Source: Tibeticola sediminis
GTDB lineage: Bacteria > Pseudomonadota > Gammaproteobacteria > Burkholderiales > Burkholderiaceae_C
Assembly: GCF_003843835.1 (NCBI RefSeq)
Contig: NZ_RKQL01000005.1
Location: 181,182-245,181 of the forward strand
Direction: 5' to 3'
DNA: 64,000 nt
Program-made: the position numbers and the translations under genes
The notes under the pieces: generated by a model
Database searches by the model: none
Seen by the model: the letters and a program-made list of their open reading frames with translations, nothing else
Told to the model about the DNA's origin: nothing
In this document: in pieces, positions 10,927 through 19,160 of the stretch
How the letters are laid out: every line of letters begins with the position of its first letter
Position numbering within the stretch: position 1 is the stretch's first letter

Positions 10927-11111
10927 CCGCCGCCGTCCGGTTGGGTGCCGCGCTGTGACTGGGCCTGGCGGCGGCAGGCCTCGCTGCAGTAGCGCACCTG
11001 TTCCCAGTTCTTGGCCCAGGCGCGGCGCCAGCTCATGGGCCGACCGCAGACGGCGCAGGGTTTGCTGGGCAGGCTGGCCTTGTTGCCCTTGTAGCCGGTG
11101 GGTGGTTTCAT
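10923..11111 (-). CDS. DUF2256 small zinc-ribbon-like protein
   Basis: A 62-residue basic protein with two CxxC/CxxxC pairs (CAVCGRPM and CSEAC) and the Trp-rich middle (WRRAWAKNWEQVRYC) typical of DUF2256. The spacing suggests a small metal-binding knuckle. DUF2256 genes commonly sit next to photolyase genes, as here, but their role is unknown. The start is the ATG at 11111, one base beyond the end of the upstream photolyase remnant. The stop overlaps the downstream photolyase start by four bases, indicating translational coupling. Confidence 0.88.
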   Translation of the reverse strand: MKPPTGYKGNKASLPSKPCAVCGRPMSWRRAWAKNWEQVRYCSEACRRQAQSQRGTQPDGGG

Positions 11112-11112
11112 T

Positions 11113-12157
11113 TCATTCAAACAACTCGCGTTGCAGGGCCGAGGGGGTTTCGGCACTGCGGCAGCGCGGGCGCTGGGTGGGTGGCAGCCCGCTCTTGCGT
11201 GAGCCGTGACGTTGCTGCACGGCGTCGGCCTCGGCGCGCGCCTCGGGCTGGCGGCGCAGGGCATAGAGGCGCGTCTTGGCTTGGGCGAGCGCCGCCCGCT
11301 CGTCCACGATCGGCGGCGGATAGTTGCGTGTGCCCCATTCGGGCAGCCAACGGCGGATGAAGCCGAAATCGGGGTCGTGGTCGCGCTGCTGCTTGGTGGG
11401 CGAGTAGATGCGCAGCGTGTTGATGCCGGTGGTGCCCGATTGCATCTGCATCTGGCTCCAGTGGATACCGGCCTCGAAGTCGAGGAACTGGCGCGCCAGA
11501 TGCAGGCCCGGCGCGCGCCAGTGCAGCCACAGGTGGTAGGCGGCAAAGCTCACCAGCATCGCGCGCATGCGGAAGTTGATCCAGCCGGTGGCGTTGAGGC
11601 AGCGCATGCAGGCGTCCACCATGGGAAAGCCGGTGCGCCCCTCGCGCCAGGCGGCGAACAGCTGGGGGTTGGGCTCTGGGTCGCGCAGGCCGTCGTAGGC
11701 ACGGGCGAAGTTGTGGAACTCGATGCCCGGCTCGTCTTCGAGCTTTTGCATGAAATGACAATGCCAGCGCAGCCGCGCGGCAAATCCGTCGAGATGGCGC
11801 GCGAAGCTCTTCGCCTGCGGCGTGCCTGCGGCGAGCAGTTCGGCGATGCGCTGCGCGGTCGCCTGATGCACCTGCCGCATACCGATCATGCCGAAGGCGA
11901 GGTAGGCCGACAGGCGCGAGCAGTCCTGCTCGGCGCGCAGCGGACTGGAGAGGTTGAAGCGGTAGCCCTCGCCGCGCGTGGACAAAAAGCTCTGCAGCGT
12001 CTGCCGCGCCGCGGCCTCGCCCGCAGCCGGTGTGGGGCGCTCGGCAGGCAGGCCGAGTTCGACGAGGCTGGGAAATTCGCCCCGGTCCGGCCAGCGGCGC
12101 ATGGTCGGCGCAGCGCAGGTCGCGTTTGAACCAGACGAGGGCGCGGGGCTCGGGCAT
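11113..12157 (-). pseudogene. DNA photolyase gene with deleted antenna domain and frameshift
   Basis: From the ATG at 12157 the first residues read ALVWFKRDLRCADHAPLA, the standard photolyase N-terminus. At about 12100 the homology jumps, in another frame, to RWPDRGEFPSLVELGLP, the sequence that normally precedes the FAD domain. Roughly 170-190 residues of the antenna (Rossmann) domain are missing. The FAD domain that follows is almost complete (SRLSAYLAFG, RLRWHCHFMQK, GWINFRMRAMLVSF, HWSQMQMQSGTTGIN). The 329-codon frame from 12102 has no ribosome-binding site at its ATG. A truncated FAD-domain protein could still be made, but a pseudogene is the simplest reading. Confidence 0.82.
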
Positions 12158-12195
12158 GAGCGCAGTCGTCGGCGGAAGCGGCCCAGCTCAGCCTC

Positions 12196-12615
12196 TCAGC
12201 GCTGATTCAGGCCCGCCGGGGCATCCACGGCGTGCTTAAGCAGGTCGTCGAGGAACAGGCTGTCGAGCACTTTTTCGCTGGTGGCGGCCAGCACCACCTT
12301 GGGCGCGACGCCGGCGTCCAAAGCCTCCTGCCAGCGGCCCGCGCAGACGCACCAGCGGTCGCCGGGCTTGAGGCCGGGAAAGCGCCACTCGGGCCGCGGG
12401 GTGATGAGGTCGTTGCCCTGCGCGCGGGTGAATTGCAGGAAGCGCTCGTCCATCACCGCGCAGACGCCGTGCACGCCGGCGTCCTGCCCGACGACGCTGC
12501 AGAAGCCGTCGCGCGCATAGCCGGTGAGCGGTGCGGTGCTGCAGGGTTTGAGCGGGGTGCCGAGCACATTGAGCCCGCGCGGCTCGGTGGGGGTGTGTGG
12601 GCGTTCGGCGGTCAT
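12196..12615 (-). CDS. DUF2237 family protein
   Basis: A cytoplasmic protein of 139 residues matching DUF2237: NVLGTPLKPCSTAPLTGYARDGFC, CAVMDERFLQFTRAQGNDL and FPGLKPGDRWCVCAGRW. Conserved cysteines suggest a structural or metal role, but no activity is known. I chose the ATG at 12615 because it has a strong AAGGAGG site with five-base spacing. The frame continues upstream to an ATG at 12765, adding 50 residues with a hydrophobic stretch (SLLALMLAAATSPIAA). That extension could be a separate small membrane peptide or chance. Confidence 0.85.
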   Translation of the reverse strand: MTAERPHTPTEPRGLNVLGTPLKPCSTAPLTGYARDGFCSVVGQDAGVHGVCAVMDERFLQFTRAQGNDLITPRPEWRFPGLKPGDRWCVCAGRWQEALDAGVAPKVVLAATSEKVLDSLFLDDLLKHAVDAPAGLNQR

Positions 12616-12825
12616 CGGATCCTCCTTCCAAGCCATGAAATCCGACCCCGCCGCGATCGGCGATGTGGCCGCCGCGAGCATCAGCGCCAGCAGCGAACCG
12701 GCACCCATAAAACCCGAGCGGCTGTAATCGGTGCGGCGAAGTCGTTTTGTGAACGGGTCGTTCATGGCGCACAGTGTAGACCGTTTCCACGCACGAATGC
12801 ACCGACGCTGCCAATCCCCAGCCTC

Positions 12826-15800
12826 TCAGCCCCGCCAGCACTCGCCGGTGGGGGTGGCAAGGCGTTCGGCGCGGCCCAGGGCTTCGAGGGTTTCGAGGAT
12901 GCGGGGCAGGCTTTTTTTCCACGGGCCGCGGCCTTTGAAGCGCGACTCGATGGCGGAGATCGGCACCGGTGCTGCGGCGCGCTCGAGCATCTCGGCGACG
13001 GCGCGCACCTGCTCGGGCAGGCTGGCGGGCCAGGGCAGGGGCGGCTCGGCGGCGGGTGTGGGTGTGGGTGCCGGTGCGGACGTGGCTGCGAGTGGCCGGT
13101 GGGCCGCGCCGTCGCCAGCGGGGTTCGGAGTGGCTTCGTCGGCAGGTTTTGAAGAAAAAACCCCGGAAGCCCGGCGTGAATTGCCGCTTTCTTGCTCTAG
13201 ATTTAGAAGCGCCGCGGTGGGGCTTGCGGCCTCGGTGGGCGCGGCGGTGGGGGCCTGGAAGTCCGGGCGCAGCCAGCGGATGTTGCCGCGGGCTTCTTCG
13301 GCGGCGCGGCGCGCATTGCAGGCGACAAGCCGCGCGAGGAGCTCCTCCTCGGCGGCGGCCTGTTCGGGCGGCTTGTCCGGTAGCGGCGTGGTGGCACCGG
13401 GGCGGCCCACCAGGGGCGCGGCCAGATCGCTCCAGCCGTAGGCGGCCAGTACCGCCTCGTCGAGCTCGTCGTGCAACGAGGCCAGCACCGACACCAGCCC
13501 GGCCTGATGCACGGCTTGCTCCTTGGGGCTGAGGGACTGGCCCGCACGCAGCGCCTCCAGCACGTTGTAGAGGCCAGTGAGGGTGAGCTCGGCATGCGCA
13601 GCGAGCACGCGCTTGCGGTGCGCGTCGATGGCCTCGGCGCGGTGGCGGATGCGCTCACGCAGCGCGTCGGTCAGGCCGGTATCGGCATCGGGGAAGGGGA
13701 AGGTTTCGAAGCAGCGGGTTTTGGCGTAAACGGAATCGTTGCCGACGCCCAACCAACTTCCACTTCGCATGGCCCACAACGCATGAACTCGCGAGGACAG
13801 CACGCCCAAGAAAAAACCATCGTCCAACGCGAAATTGATCAGCCTGTGGTCCGGCAGGATGGCGGCGTCGAGGAACTGAAAGAGGCGGTGCTTGGCGGTT
13901 TCGACAGTGGCGATATAGCGGTGCAGGTTCGCCGACATCGCGCGCCAGCCCTGGCGCGGTTCGCCAAATAGCCACCAATCCCTTTTGAGCTTGGGTCGGT
14001 TGTTTTGGTCGCGCTCAGGTTTGACTCGCTCGAATACCCACTGGAAAACTGCCGGGTAGCGGCTGCGCACTTCCTCGGCGGTGAGGCCGAACAGGTCAAT
14101 GACCATGACACCGCGCGGCTTGTCGGTCAGGTCGCGGCCATTGCGGTAGGGGCGAATATGGCGCTCCAGATCTGGCACTTGGCCCAAGCCGAGCGCTGTC
14201 GCATCCTCTGGCGACACGATGAACCCGCTGCCTGCCAACATCACGCCGTTCGAGCTGATGCGCGCGTTTGCGGCCAATGCCACCGCTCCCGCCACATCCG
14301 CCCCGATGGTGAGGTCGGCGTGGATGCGGCCTTCGCGGGCGGCGAGGGTGACGTCGAGCGCATCCTCGCCGGTTTCGCGCTCGGCGATCACGGTCTGCAA
14401 CAGGCCCTCTCCCGCATCGAGGCTGCCCACGGTCATGGCAATGCGCACGGCAGCCCCGTCGGCGGCATCCACCCAGGGGTGGTCGGGGATGGCAAAGGCC
14501 AATCGCAGCGGGTTTGGCGCCGCCTTCAGGTGGGCTTCGACGACGCGGCGGTTGAAGGTCTGGCGCAGGCTGTTGGTGGTGATGAAGCCAAAGCGCCGCG
14601 CGCGCCCCTCGCGCACGGCCAGCGCGGCGATGTGCCACCAGTACATGACAAAGTCGGCGCTCTCGGGCACTTCGGGCCAGGCGGCGCGCAGCGCGTCCAC
14701 ATAGCCGTCGCCGAGGGCACGGCGCTTGGCTTTGTCACCGATGAACGGCGGATTGCCGAGGATGAAGTCAGCCTCGGGCCAGGTGGCCGGACGCGGGTTG
14801 ACGTAGCGCTCGATGGGCACGCGGGCGGTCTCGTCGGGCACCGGCTCGCCGGTGGCGGGGTGGGGTTTGGTGGTCACGCCGTCCCAACGGGTGCGCGGCT
14901 GGCCGTGGGCGTCGGTTTCGTAGTCGATGCGGTCGTAGGCGAGCAGCGCGTCGCGGTGTTCGATGTTGCGCCAGTCGTGCAGCACCGGCTCGGCGACGCT
15001 GGAGCGGCCCTGGGTGCGCACCTGCCATTGCAGCCAGCCGATCCACAGCACCAGTTCGGCAAGGGCCGCGGCGCGCGGGTTGGTTTCGATGCCGCGCAAT
15101 TGCTGCACGGTGACGGTTTCGCCCTCGAGCCCGAGGCGGGCCTGGGTGTCGCCGAGCTGTTCGAGGGTGTCGAGCACTTCGGCTTCGAGGCGCTTCAAGT
15201 GTTCGAGCGTGACGTAGAGGAAGTTGCCGCTGCCGCAGGCGGGGTCGAGCACGCGGGTGGTGCAGAGCTGGTGGTGAAAGCGCCGCACTTCGGCGCGCGC
15301 GTCGGCCAGTCGGGCTTCGCGGGCTTTGCCGTCGAGGGTATCGGCCTCGCGCGCGAGCAGCAGCGCGGCGGCCTGCGCATGGGCCCAGTCCGCGCGCAGC
15401 GGCTCGATGACGGTGGGCAGCACCAGCCGCTCCACATAGGCGCGCGGCGTGTAGTGCGCGCCGAGCGCATGGCGCTCGGTGGGGTCGAGCGCGCGCTCGA
15501 GCAGCGTGCCGAAGATGGCGGGCTCCACCTCCTGCCAGTTGGCCTGCGCGGCGCGCAGCAGGCCGTCGATTTGCTCGGGCGTGAGCGGCAGCACATAGTC
15601 GTCGCCCGCCGCGCCTTTGAACAGCTTGCCGTTGAAGCGCAGCACTTCGGCGGCAATCGCCGCGTTGAAGCCGCCTTCGTCCATGGCCCGCCAGAACACG
15701 CGCAGCATCTGGGTGAGCGTGGCGCCTTGAGTGCGGTATTGGCGCAGCAGCCGCGTGAAGGCGCCTTCGGGCGCGCTCTCAGGTGCACCGGTGGCGCTGG

Positions 15801-16590
15801 GCAGCGCGCCGGGCGGCGTGGCGTGTTCGGGCAGCAGGCCCACGTCTTCGGCGAACATCGAGAACAGGCAGCGCGTGAGGAAGGCCGCGACGGTTTCGGC
15901 GCGGTGGCCGGCGGCTTCGAGGCTGCGCGCGAGTTCGGCGAGTTCGGCGGCGACTTCGCGGGTGACGCGGGCGCTGAGGCGCGCGGGGTCGAGCGCGAGC
16001 GGATCGAGCCAGAGCAGGCGCAAGCGCTCGCGCAGGGCGGCGTCGGCGAGCTGTTCGAGCCGGATGCGGTGGCTGCGCGCGTCGGGGTAGGGGGTGTAGG
16101 TGGCGCCGCTGCGGGTGAATTCGGCGTAGAGCTCGATGACATGGCCGACGTCGACCACGACGACGAAGGGCGGGCGGCCTTCCTCGGCAGGCAACGCGCG
16201 GGCGTAGTCCTCGGCCTGCTGGCGTGCGCGCAGCAGCGCGCCGTCGAAGCTGCTGGCGCGGCCGCGCAGCTTTTTGGCTTCGAGCACGAAGGCGCCGCGC
16301 CGGTAGCAGTCGATGCGCCCGGCGCTGGTGCTGCCGTCGCCGTGGCGGAAGGTGACGGGTTTCTCGAAGGTGTAGCTGCCGTCGCCCGCCGGGTCGGGCG
16401 CGGGCACGCCCAGCAGACCGCAGAGTTCGGTGATGAAGGTTTGCGCGCTGGCGAGTTCGCTGGCGGTGACGCCGCGCCAGCGCTCGATGAAGGCGGCAGC
16501 GGCCAGCGTTTCGGCGGCGGGGTCGCGGCGCTCGGGCGCGGTCGCGGTCAGGGTCGGGGCGGGATGCGCAGGGCTGGAGGGCGGCAGCAT
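12826..16590 (-). CDS. MmeI-like type IIG restriction-modification enzyme (fused nuclease, methyltransferase and specificity)
   Basis: A single polypeptide of 1254 residues. An N-terminal PD-(D/E)xK nuclease is suggested by D94...E104-x-K106 (VLEAKK). The adenine methyltransferase has motif [10 protein letters not shown] near 449 and motif IV NPPF near 612. A target-recognition region follows ([18 protein letters not shown] through RCFETFPFP). The tail beyond about 1000 is helical and Pro/Ala-rich, longer than in MmeI (about 920 residues). One stretch in it ([15 protein letters not shown]) has AT-richer codons and may be a small insertion. No separate specificity or restriction gene is near, which fits a self-contained type IIG/IIL system. 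A defence role is inferred. Confidence 0.88.
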   Translation of the reverse strand: MLPPSSPAHPAPTLTATAPERRDPAAETLAAAAFIERWRGVTASELASAQTFITELCGLLGVPAPDPAGDGSYTFEKPVTFRHGDGSTSAGRIDCYRRGAFVLEAKKLRGRASSFDGALLRARQQAEDYARALPAEEGRPPFVVVVDVGHVIELYAEFTRSGATYTPYPDARSHRIRLEQLADAALRERLRLLWLDPLALDPARLSARVTREVAAELAELARSLEAAGHRAETVAAFLTRCLFSMFAEDVGLLPEHATPPGALPSATGAPESAPEGAFTRLLRQYRTQGATLTQMLRVFWRAMDEGGFNAAIAAEVLRFNGKLFKGAAGDDYVLPLTPEQIDGLLRAAQANWQEVEPAIFGTLLERALDPTERHALGAHYTPRAYVERLVLPTVIEPLRADWAHAQAAALLLAREADTLDGKAREARLADARAEVRRFHHQLCTTRVLDPACGSGNFLYVTLEHLKRLEAEVLDTLEQLGDTQARLGLEGETVTVQQLRGIETNPRAAALAELVLWIGWLQWQVRTQGRSSVAEPVLHDWRNIEHRDALLAYDRIDYETDAHGQPRTRWDGVTTKPHPATGEPVPDETARVPIERYVNPRPATWPEADFILGNPPFIGDKAKRRALGDGYVDALRAAWPEVPESADFVMYWWHIAALAVREGRARRFGFITTNSLRQTFNRRVVEAHLKAAPNPLRLAFAIPDHPWVDAADGAAVRIAMTVGSLDAGEGLLQTVIAERETGEDALDVTLAAREGRIHADLTIGADVAGAVALAANARISSNGVMLAGSGFIVSPEDATALGLGQVPDLERHIRPYRNGRDLTDKPRGVMVIDLFGLTAEEVRSRYPAVFQWVFERVKPERDQNNRPKLKRDWWLFGEPRQGWRAMSANLHRYIATVETAKHRLFQFLDAAILPDHRLINFALDDGFFLGVLSSRVHALWAMRSGSWLGVGNDSVYAKTRCFETFPFPDADTGLTDALRERIRHRAEAIDAHRKRVLAAHAELTLTGLYNVLEALRAGQSLSPKEQAVHQAGLVSVLASLHDELDEAVLAAYGWSDLAAPLVGRPGATTPLPDKPPEQAAAEEELLARLVACNARRAAEEARGNIRWLRPDFQAPTAAPTEAASPTAALLNLEQESGNSRRASGVFSSKPADEATPNPAGDGAAHRPLAATSAPAPTPTPAAEPPLPWPASLPEQVRAVAEMLERAAAPVPISAIESRFKGRGPWKKSLPRILETLEALGRAERLATPTGECWRG

Positions 16591-16698
16591 GGCGCGATCA
16601 TAGCGGCCCAGGCGGTGGCCTAAAGGTGTCTGGTGACTTCAAAAAAAGGAGCGTAAGAGCACCGTTTGACGCTGGGGTTCGGCGGTTTTTCTTGAAAG
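16591..16698. repeat. Intergenic A-rich repeat between the RM gene and doc
   Basis: At 16640-16676 a run of seven A residues leads into GGAGCGTAAGAGCACCG and then TTTGACGCTGG. It aligns over about 36 bases with 22231-22270. No gene or terminator is visible. Repeats of this look are scattered through comamonad intergenic regions as I recall them. Confidence 0.5.
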
Positions 16699-17088
16699 TC
16701 AGCCCTTGGATGCCGTGTGGCGGCGCAGCCAGTCGGCATAGGCCTCTTCGCTGAGGTCGCCGGCGGCGAGGGCGAGCATGGTGAGCACGCAGTCGGCATC
16801 GGTGGCCGTGAGTGTCTGACCGTTCAGACGCAGGAACAGCGCGGCCGCGACGAAGGCGGTGCGCTTGTTGCCGTCGAGAAAAGGGTGGTTGCGCGCGATG
16901 CCGTAGGCGTAGGCGGCGGCCAAGGCGGCGGCGTCGGGCTCGCCATAGGCGTCGAGGTGCTGCGGGCGGCTCAGCGCCGAGTCGAGCAGGCCGAGGTCGC
17001 GCGCGCCGCTGAGGCCGCCGTGCTCGGCCAGCTGCGCGTCGTGGATGGCGAGAATGACCGCGCGGTCGATCCAGACCCAGCGGTTCAT
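16699..17088 (-). CDS. doc: Doc-type Fic-domain toxin
   Basis: Toxin of a type II toxin-antitoxin pair. Doc proteins phosphorylate and inactivate EF-Tu; that activity is inferred from the family. The 129-residue protein has the Fic-fold motif HPFLDGNKR at 68-76, in the form used by Doc, and the usual length. Its start overlaps the stop of the upstream antitoxin by four bases (ATGA), so translation is coupled. The antitoxin is an AbrB/MazE-type protein instead of Phd. Confidence 0.92.
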   Translation of the reverse strand: MNRWVWIDRAVILAIHDAQLAEHGGLSGARDLGLLDSALSRPQHLDAYGEPDAAALAAAYAYGIARNHPFLDGNKRTAFVAAALFLRLNGQTLTATDADCVLTMLALAAGDLSEEAYADWLRRHTASKG

Positions 17089-17309
17089 TTGGCGAGCTCG
17101 TGCAGCACGTTGCGGCGCTCTTTCATGATCTCGCGCGCGATCCGCATCTGCGCTTCGAACTCAGGGTTGTGCACGGTGATGCGCAGCCCGTCGGGCGTTT
17201 CCGTGACGTATAGCTCGTCGCCTTTGTCCAGATGCAGCCGCGCCAGCAATTCCTTGGGGAACACGGCGCCGACCGAATTGCCGATTTGCGTGAGCTTGAG
17301 CATGTGCAT
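17085..17309 (-). CDS. AbrB/MazE-type antitoxin for Doc
   Basis: A 74-residue SpoVT-AbrB swapped-hairpin protein: LTQIGNSVGAVFPKELLARLHLDKGDELYV is the DNA-binding part. The helical tail (residues 47-74) probably wraps and blocks the toxin. GGAGG at 17316-17320 supports the ATG at 17309; a second ATG at 17303 is possible. The gene comes first in the operon, as is usual for antitoxins, and a perfect inverted repeat lies just upstream. Confidence 0.92.
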   Translation of the reverse strand: MHMLKLTQIGNSVGAVFPKELLARLHLDKGDELYVTETPDGLRITVHNPEFEAQMRIAREIMKERRNVLHELAK

Positions 17310-17322
17310 GGGGAACCTCCGT

Positions 17323-17338
17323 TATTACGGATGTAATA
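17323..17338 (-). promoter_or_regulatory. Probable operator of the toxin-antitoxin operon
   Basis: Perfect inverted repeat TATTAC-ggat-GTAATA, 13 bases upstream of the antitoxin start and just before its ribosome-binding site. It is AT-rich in a GC-rich neighbourhood. Autoregulation by the AbrB-type antitoxin, alone or with Doc, is the expected role. Confidence 0.65.
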
Positions 17339-17410
17339 CTAACCGACCCCGGCCTGAGCGGCAAGCGGCTCGCCCGCGGCCGGACGGTTCGGCCTGCGGG
17401 CGAGGCGTCG

Positions 17411-17728
17411 TCAATCTTCGAGGCCGAGCGCGCGCAGCCGCTCGCGCAGGCGCTGCACTTCTTCGATCAGGTCGGCGGTGAGGGCGGCGATTTCGGGCGG
17501 TGCGTCGAACATGCGCTCGAGCTCGGCGAGGCGCCGCGCGCGCACGAGGCTCGCGCTGGCAAAGGTCCAGCGCCCGGGCGGGCTGCCGGGCGCGAGGTCG
17601 AGGAAGCCGGCTTCGACATGCGCGCTCACCCATTGCGGCGACACCGCGCAGGCGCGCGCGAGGGCTTCGATGTCGAGCGTGTGGTCGTCGAGAAACTGGC
17701 AGACGGTTTCAGCGATCAGGTCGGTCAT
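17411..17728 (-). CDS. cbpM: Chaperone modulator CbpM
   Basis: A MerR-like helical protein of 105 residues that binds the J domain of CbpA and inhibits it. The N-terminal half (DIEALARACAVSPQWVSAHVEAGFLDL) fits the helix-turn-helix-like fold of CbpM. The C-terminal half is a helical hairpin (AALTADLIEEVQRLRERLRALGLED). The ATG at 17728 gives the family's usual length. It is 19 bases downstream of cbpA, the conserved arrangement. Confidence 0.88.
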   Translation of the reverse strand: MTDLIAETVCQFLDDHTLDIEALARACAVSPQWVSAHVEAGFLDLAPGSPPGRWTFASASLVRARRLAELERMFDAPPEIAALTADLIEEVQRLRERLRALGLED

Positions 17729-17747
17729 GATGCGTGCGTCCTTTCCC

Positions 17748-18716
17748 TTACAGGCCAGCGCGCGGGTTGTAGGGCAGTTCGCGCGCCATCGTCTCGTAGA
17801 TTTCGCGGGCCTTGGGCGTGTCGGCCGGCGGCAGGGTGAGTTCGAGCTCGTAGTAGAGGTCGCCCGGCGTGTCGTTGGGCGTGCGCGCGGGGATGCCGTG
17901 GCCCTTGAGGCGCAGCTTGCGCCCCTTCTTCCAGCCCGCCGGCACCTTGACCTGCACGCGGCCCGTGGGCGTGGGCACTTCGATTTCAGCGCCCAGCGCC
18001 GCTTCCCAAGGCGTGAGCGGCAGCGTGGCGTAGAGGTCCCGACCCTGCACGCGCCAGCGCGGATGCGGGCGGAAATGCACCTCGAGGAACAGGTCGCCAT
18101 TGGGGCCGCCGTTGTAGCCCGGCCCGCCGCGACCGGCCAGGCGGATTTGCTGGCCTTCGACCACGCCTTTGGGGATCTTGACCGATAGCGTGTGCGCCTC
18201 GGTCACGACATGCCCCTGCGGGTCGAGCTTGGGCGCGCGCAGCGTGAGGGTGCGCTCGGCACCGGTGATCGCGTCCATGAGGTCGAGTTCGATCTTCGCG
18301 TGGTGGTCTTCACCGCGGATCGGTCGCGGCTGGCCGCGCGACGCATGCGCCTGCCCGCCGCTGGCACGGGCGCGGGCGGCACGGCCGAAGAGCTGCTCGA
18401 AAAAGTCGCTGAAGTCCTCGCCGCCACCGGGGCCGCCGGTGAACTCGAAGCCCGCGTCCCAGTTGGGCGGGGGACGGAAGTCGCCGCCGCCGGCATGGGC
18501 GTACTGACTGCCCAGCGCATCGTAGGCGGCGCGCTTCTCAGGGTCGGAGAGCACGGTATTGGCCTCGTTGATCTCGGCCATGCGCTTGGCCGCGTCGGGC
18601 TCTTTGCTGACGTCGGGGTGGTATTTGCGGGCCAGCTTGCGGTAGGCCTTCTTGATGTCGTCGACCGAGGCGTTGCGGTCGACACCGAGAATTTTGTAGT
18701 AGTCCTTGAATTCCAT
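17748..18716 (-). CDS. cbpA: Curved-DNA-binding DnaJ-like co-chaperone CbpA
   Basis: A DnaJ homologue that stimulates DnaK and can bind curved DNA. The J domain is complete (DYYKILGVDRNAS at the start, HPD at 33-35). A Gly-rich linker follows (about 70-110), then two beta-rich substrate domains with no DnaJ zinc finger, which separates CbpA from DnaJ. The length of 322 residues is typical. It is transcribed with cbpM. Confidence 0.95.
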   Translation of the reverse strand: MEFKDYYKILGVDRNASVDDIKKAYRKLARKYHPDVSKEPDAAKRMAEINEANTVLSDPEKRAAYDALGSQYAHAGGGDFRPPPNWDAGFEFTGGPGGGEDFSDFFEQLFGRAARARASGGQAHASRGQPRPIRGEDHHAKIELDLMDAITGAERTLTLRAPKLDPQGHVVTEAHTLSVKIPKGVVEGQQIRLAGRGGPGYNGGPNGDLFLEVHFRPHPRWRVQGRDLYATLPLTPWEAALGAEIEVPTPTGRVQVKVPAGWKKGRKLRLKGHGIPARTPNDTPGDLYYELELTLPPADTPKAREIYETMARELPYNPRAGL

Positions 18717-18841
18717 GCTGGATCCTTCACGGCTGCGGGCTGGGCCGCATCGTAGCGTGGGGGGCTCCGGGCCGAACCCGAAAGCAACATCTGTTCATGT
18801 GGTGCCGGCTCGGCAAGGATCAAGAGTTGTCCCCTACGCCC

Positions 18842-18876
18842 AAAAAAAAGCCCGCGGCCATGCGTCGGCTGCGGGC
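18842..18876 (-). terminator. Rho-independent terminator downstream of the 55-residue ORF
   Basis: On the minus strand GCCCGC and GCGGGC arms (18871-18876 and 18850-18855) enclose a loop and are followed by eight T residues. It lies 40 bases beyond the stop of the small gene at 18916, so that gene is its own transcription unit. Confidence 0.85.
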
Positions 18877-18915
18877 GCTTGGGCGGGCGGCAGGGGTTGC
18901 CGCCGTTGACTCGGG

Positions 18916-19083
18916 TCAGCCGCCTTGGTGGGCGCGCTTGCCCGGGTTCTTCTTGCTGCGCGTGGCCGGGCCGCGCTCTTTGCTGATGCGCTGGCCGTGG
19001 CCGGCCGTGGCAGTGAAGCCGCCGGCCACTTTCGGGCGCGGCGTGGCTTTGCGGTCGGCTTCGGTGACGATCTTGTTACCCAT
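18916..19083 (-). CDS. Small basic conserved hypothetical protein (55 aa)
   Basis: A 55-residue Lys/Arg/Gly-rich protein starting MGNKIVTEADRKATPRP and ending NPGKRAHQGG. Evidence that it is real: AAGGAG nine bases before the ATG, a clean frame, and an intrinsic terminator just after it. The high positive charge suggests nucleic-acid or ribosome association, which is inference. Very similar short proteins occur in other beta-proteobacteria as far as I recall. Confidence 0.75.
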   Translation of the reverse strand: MGNKIVTEADRKATPRPKVAGGFTATAGHGQRISKERGPATRSKKNPGKRAHQGG

Positions 19084-19160
19084 GATGACGTGCTCCTTCG
19101 AAACGGGTTGGGTTAGAAATGGCTAATTAGGCCACAGTCCGACCGCTGCCGAGCGACGCA

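Noticed and set aside
14005..16623. 872-codon open frame on the plus strand opposite the restriction-modification gene
   Set aside because: GC-rich antisense shadow; the sequence is Gly/Ala/Val low-complexity and has no recognisable domain, while the minus-strand frame has clear nuclease and methyltransferase motifs.
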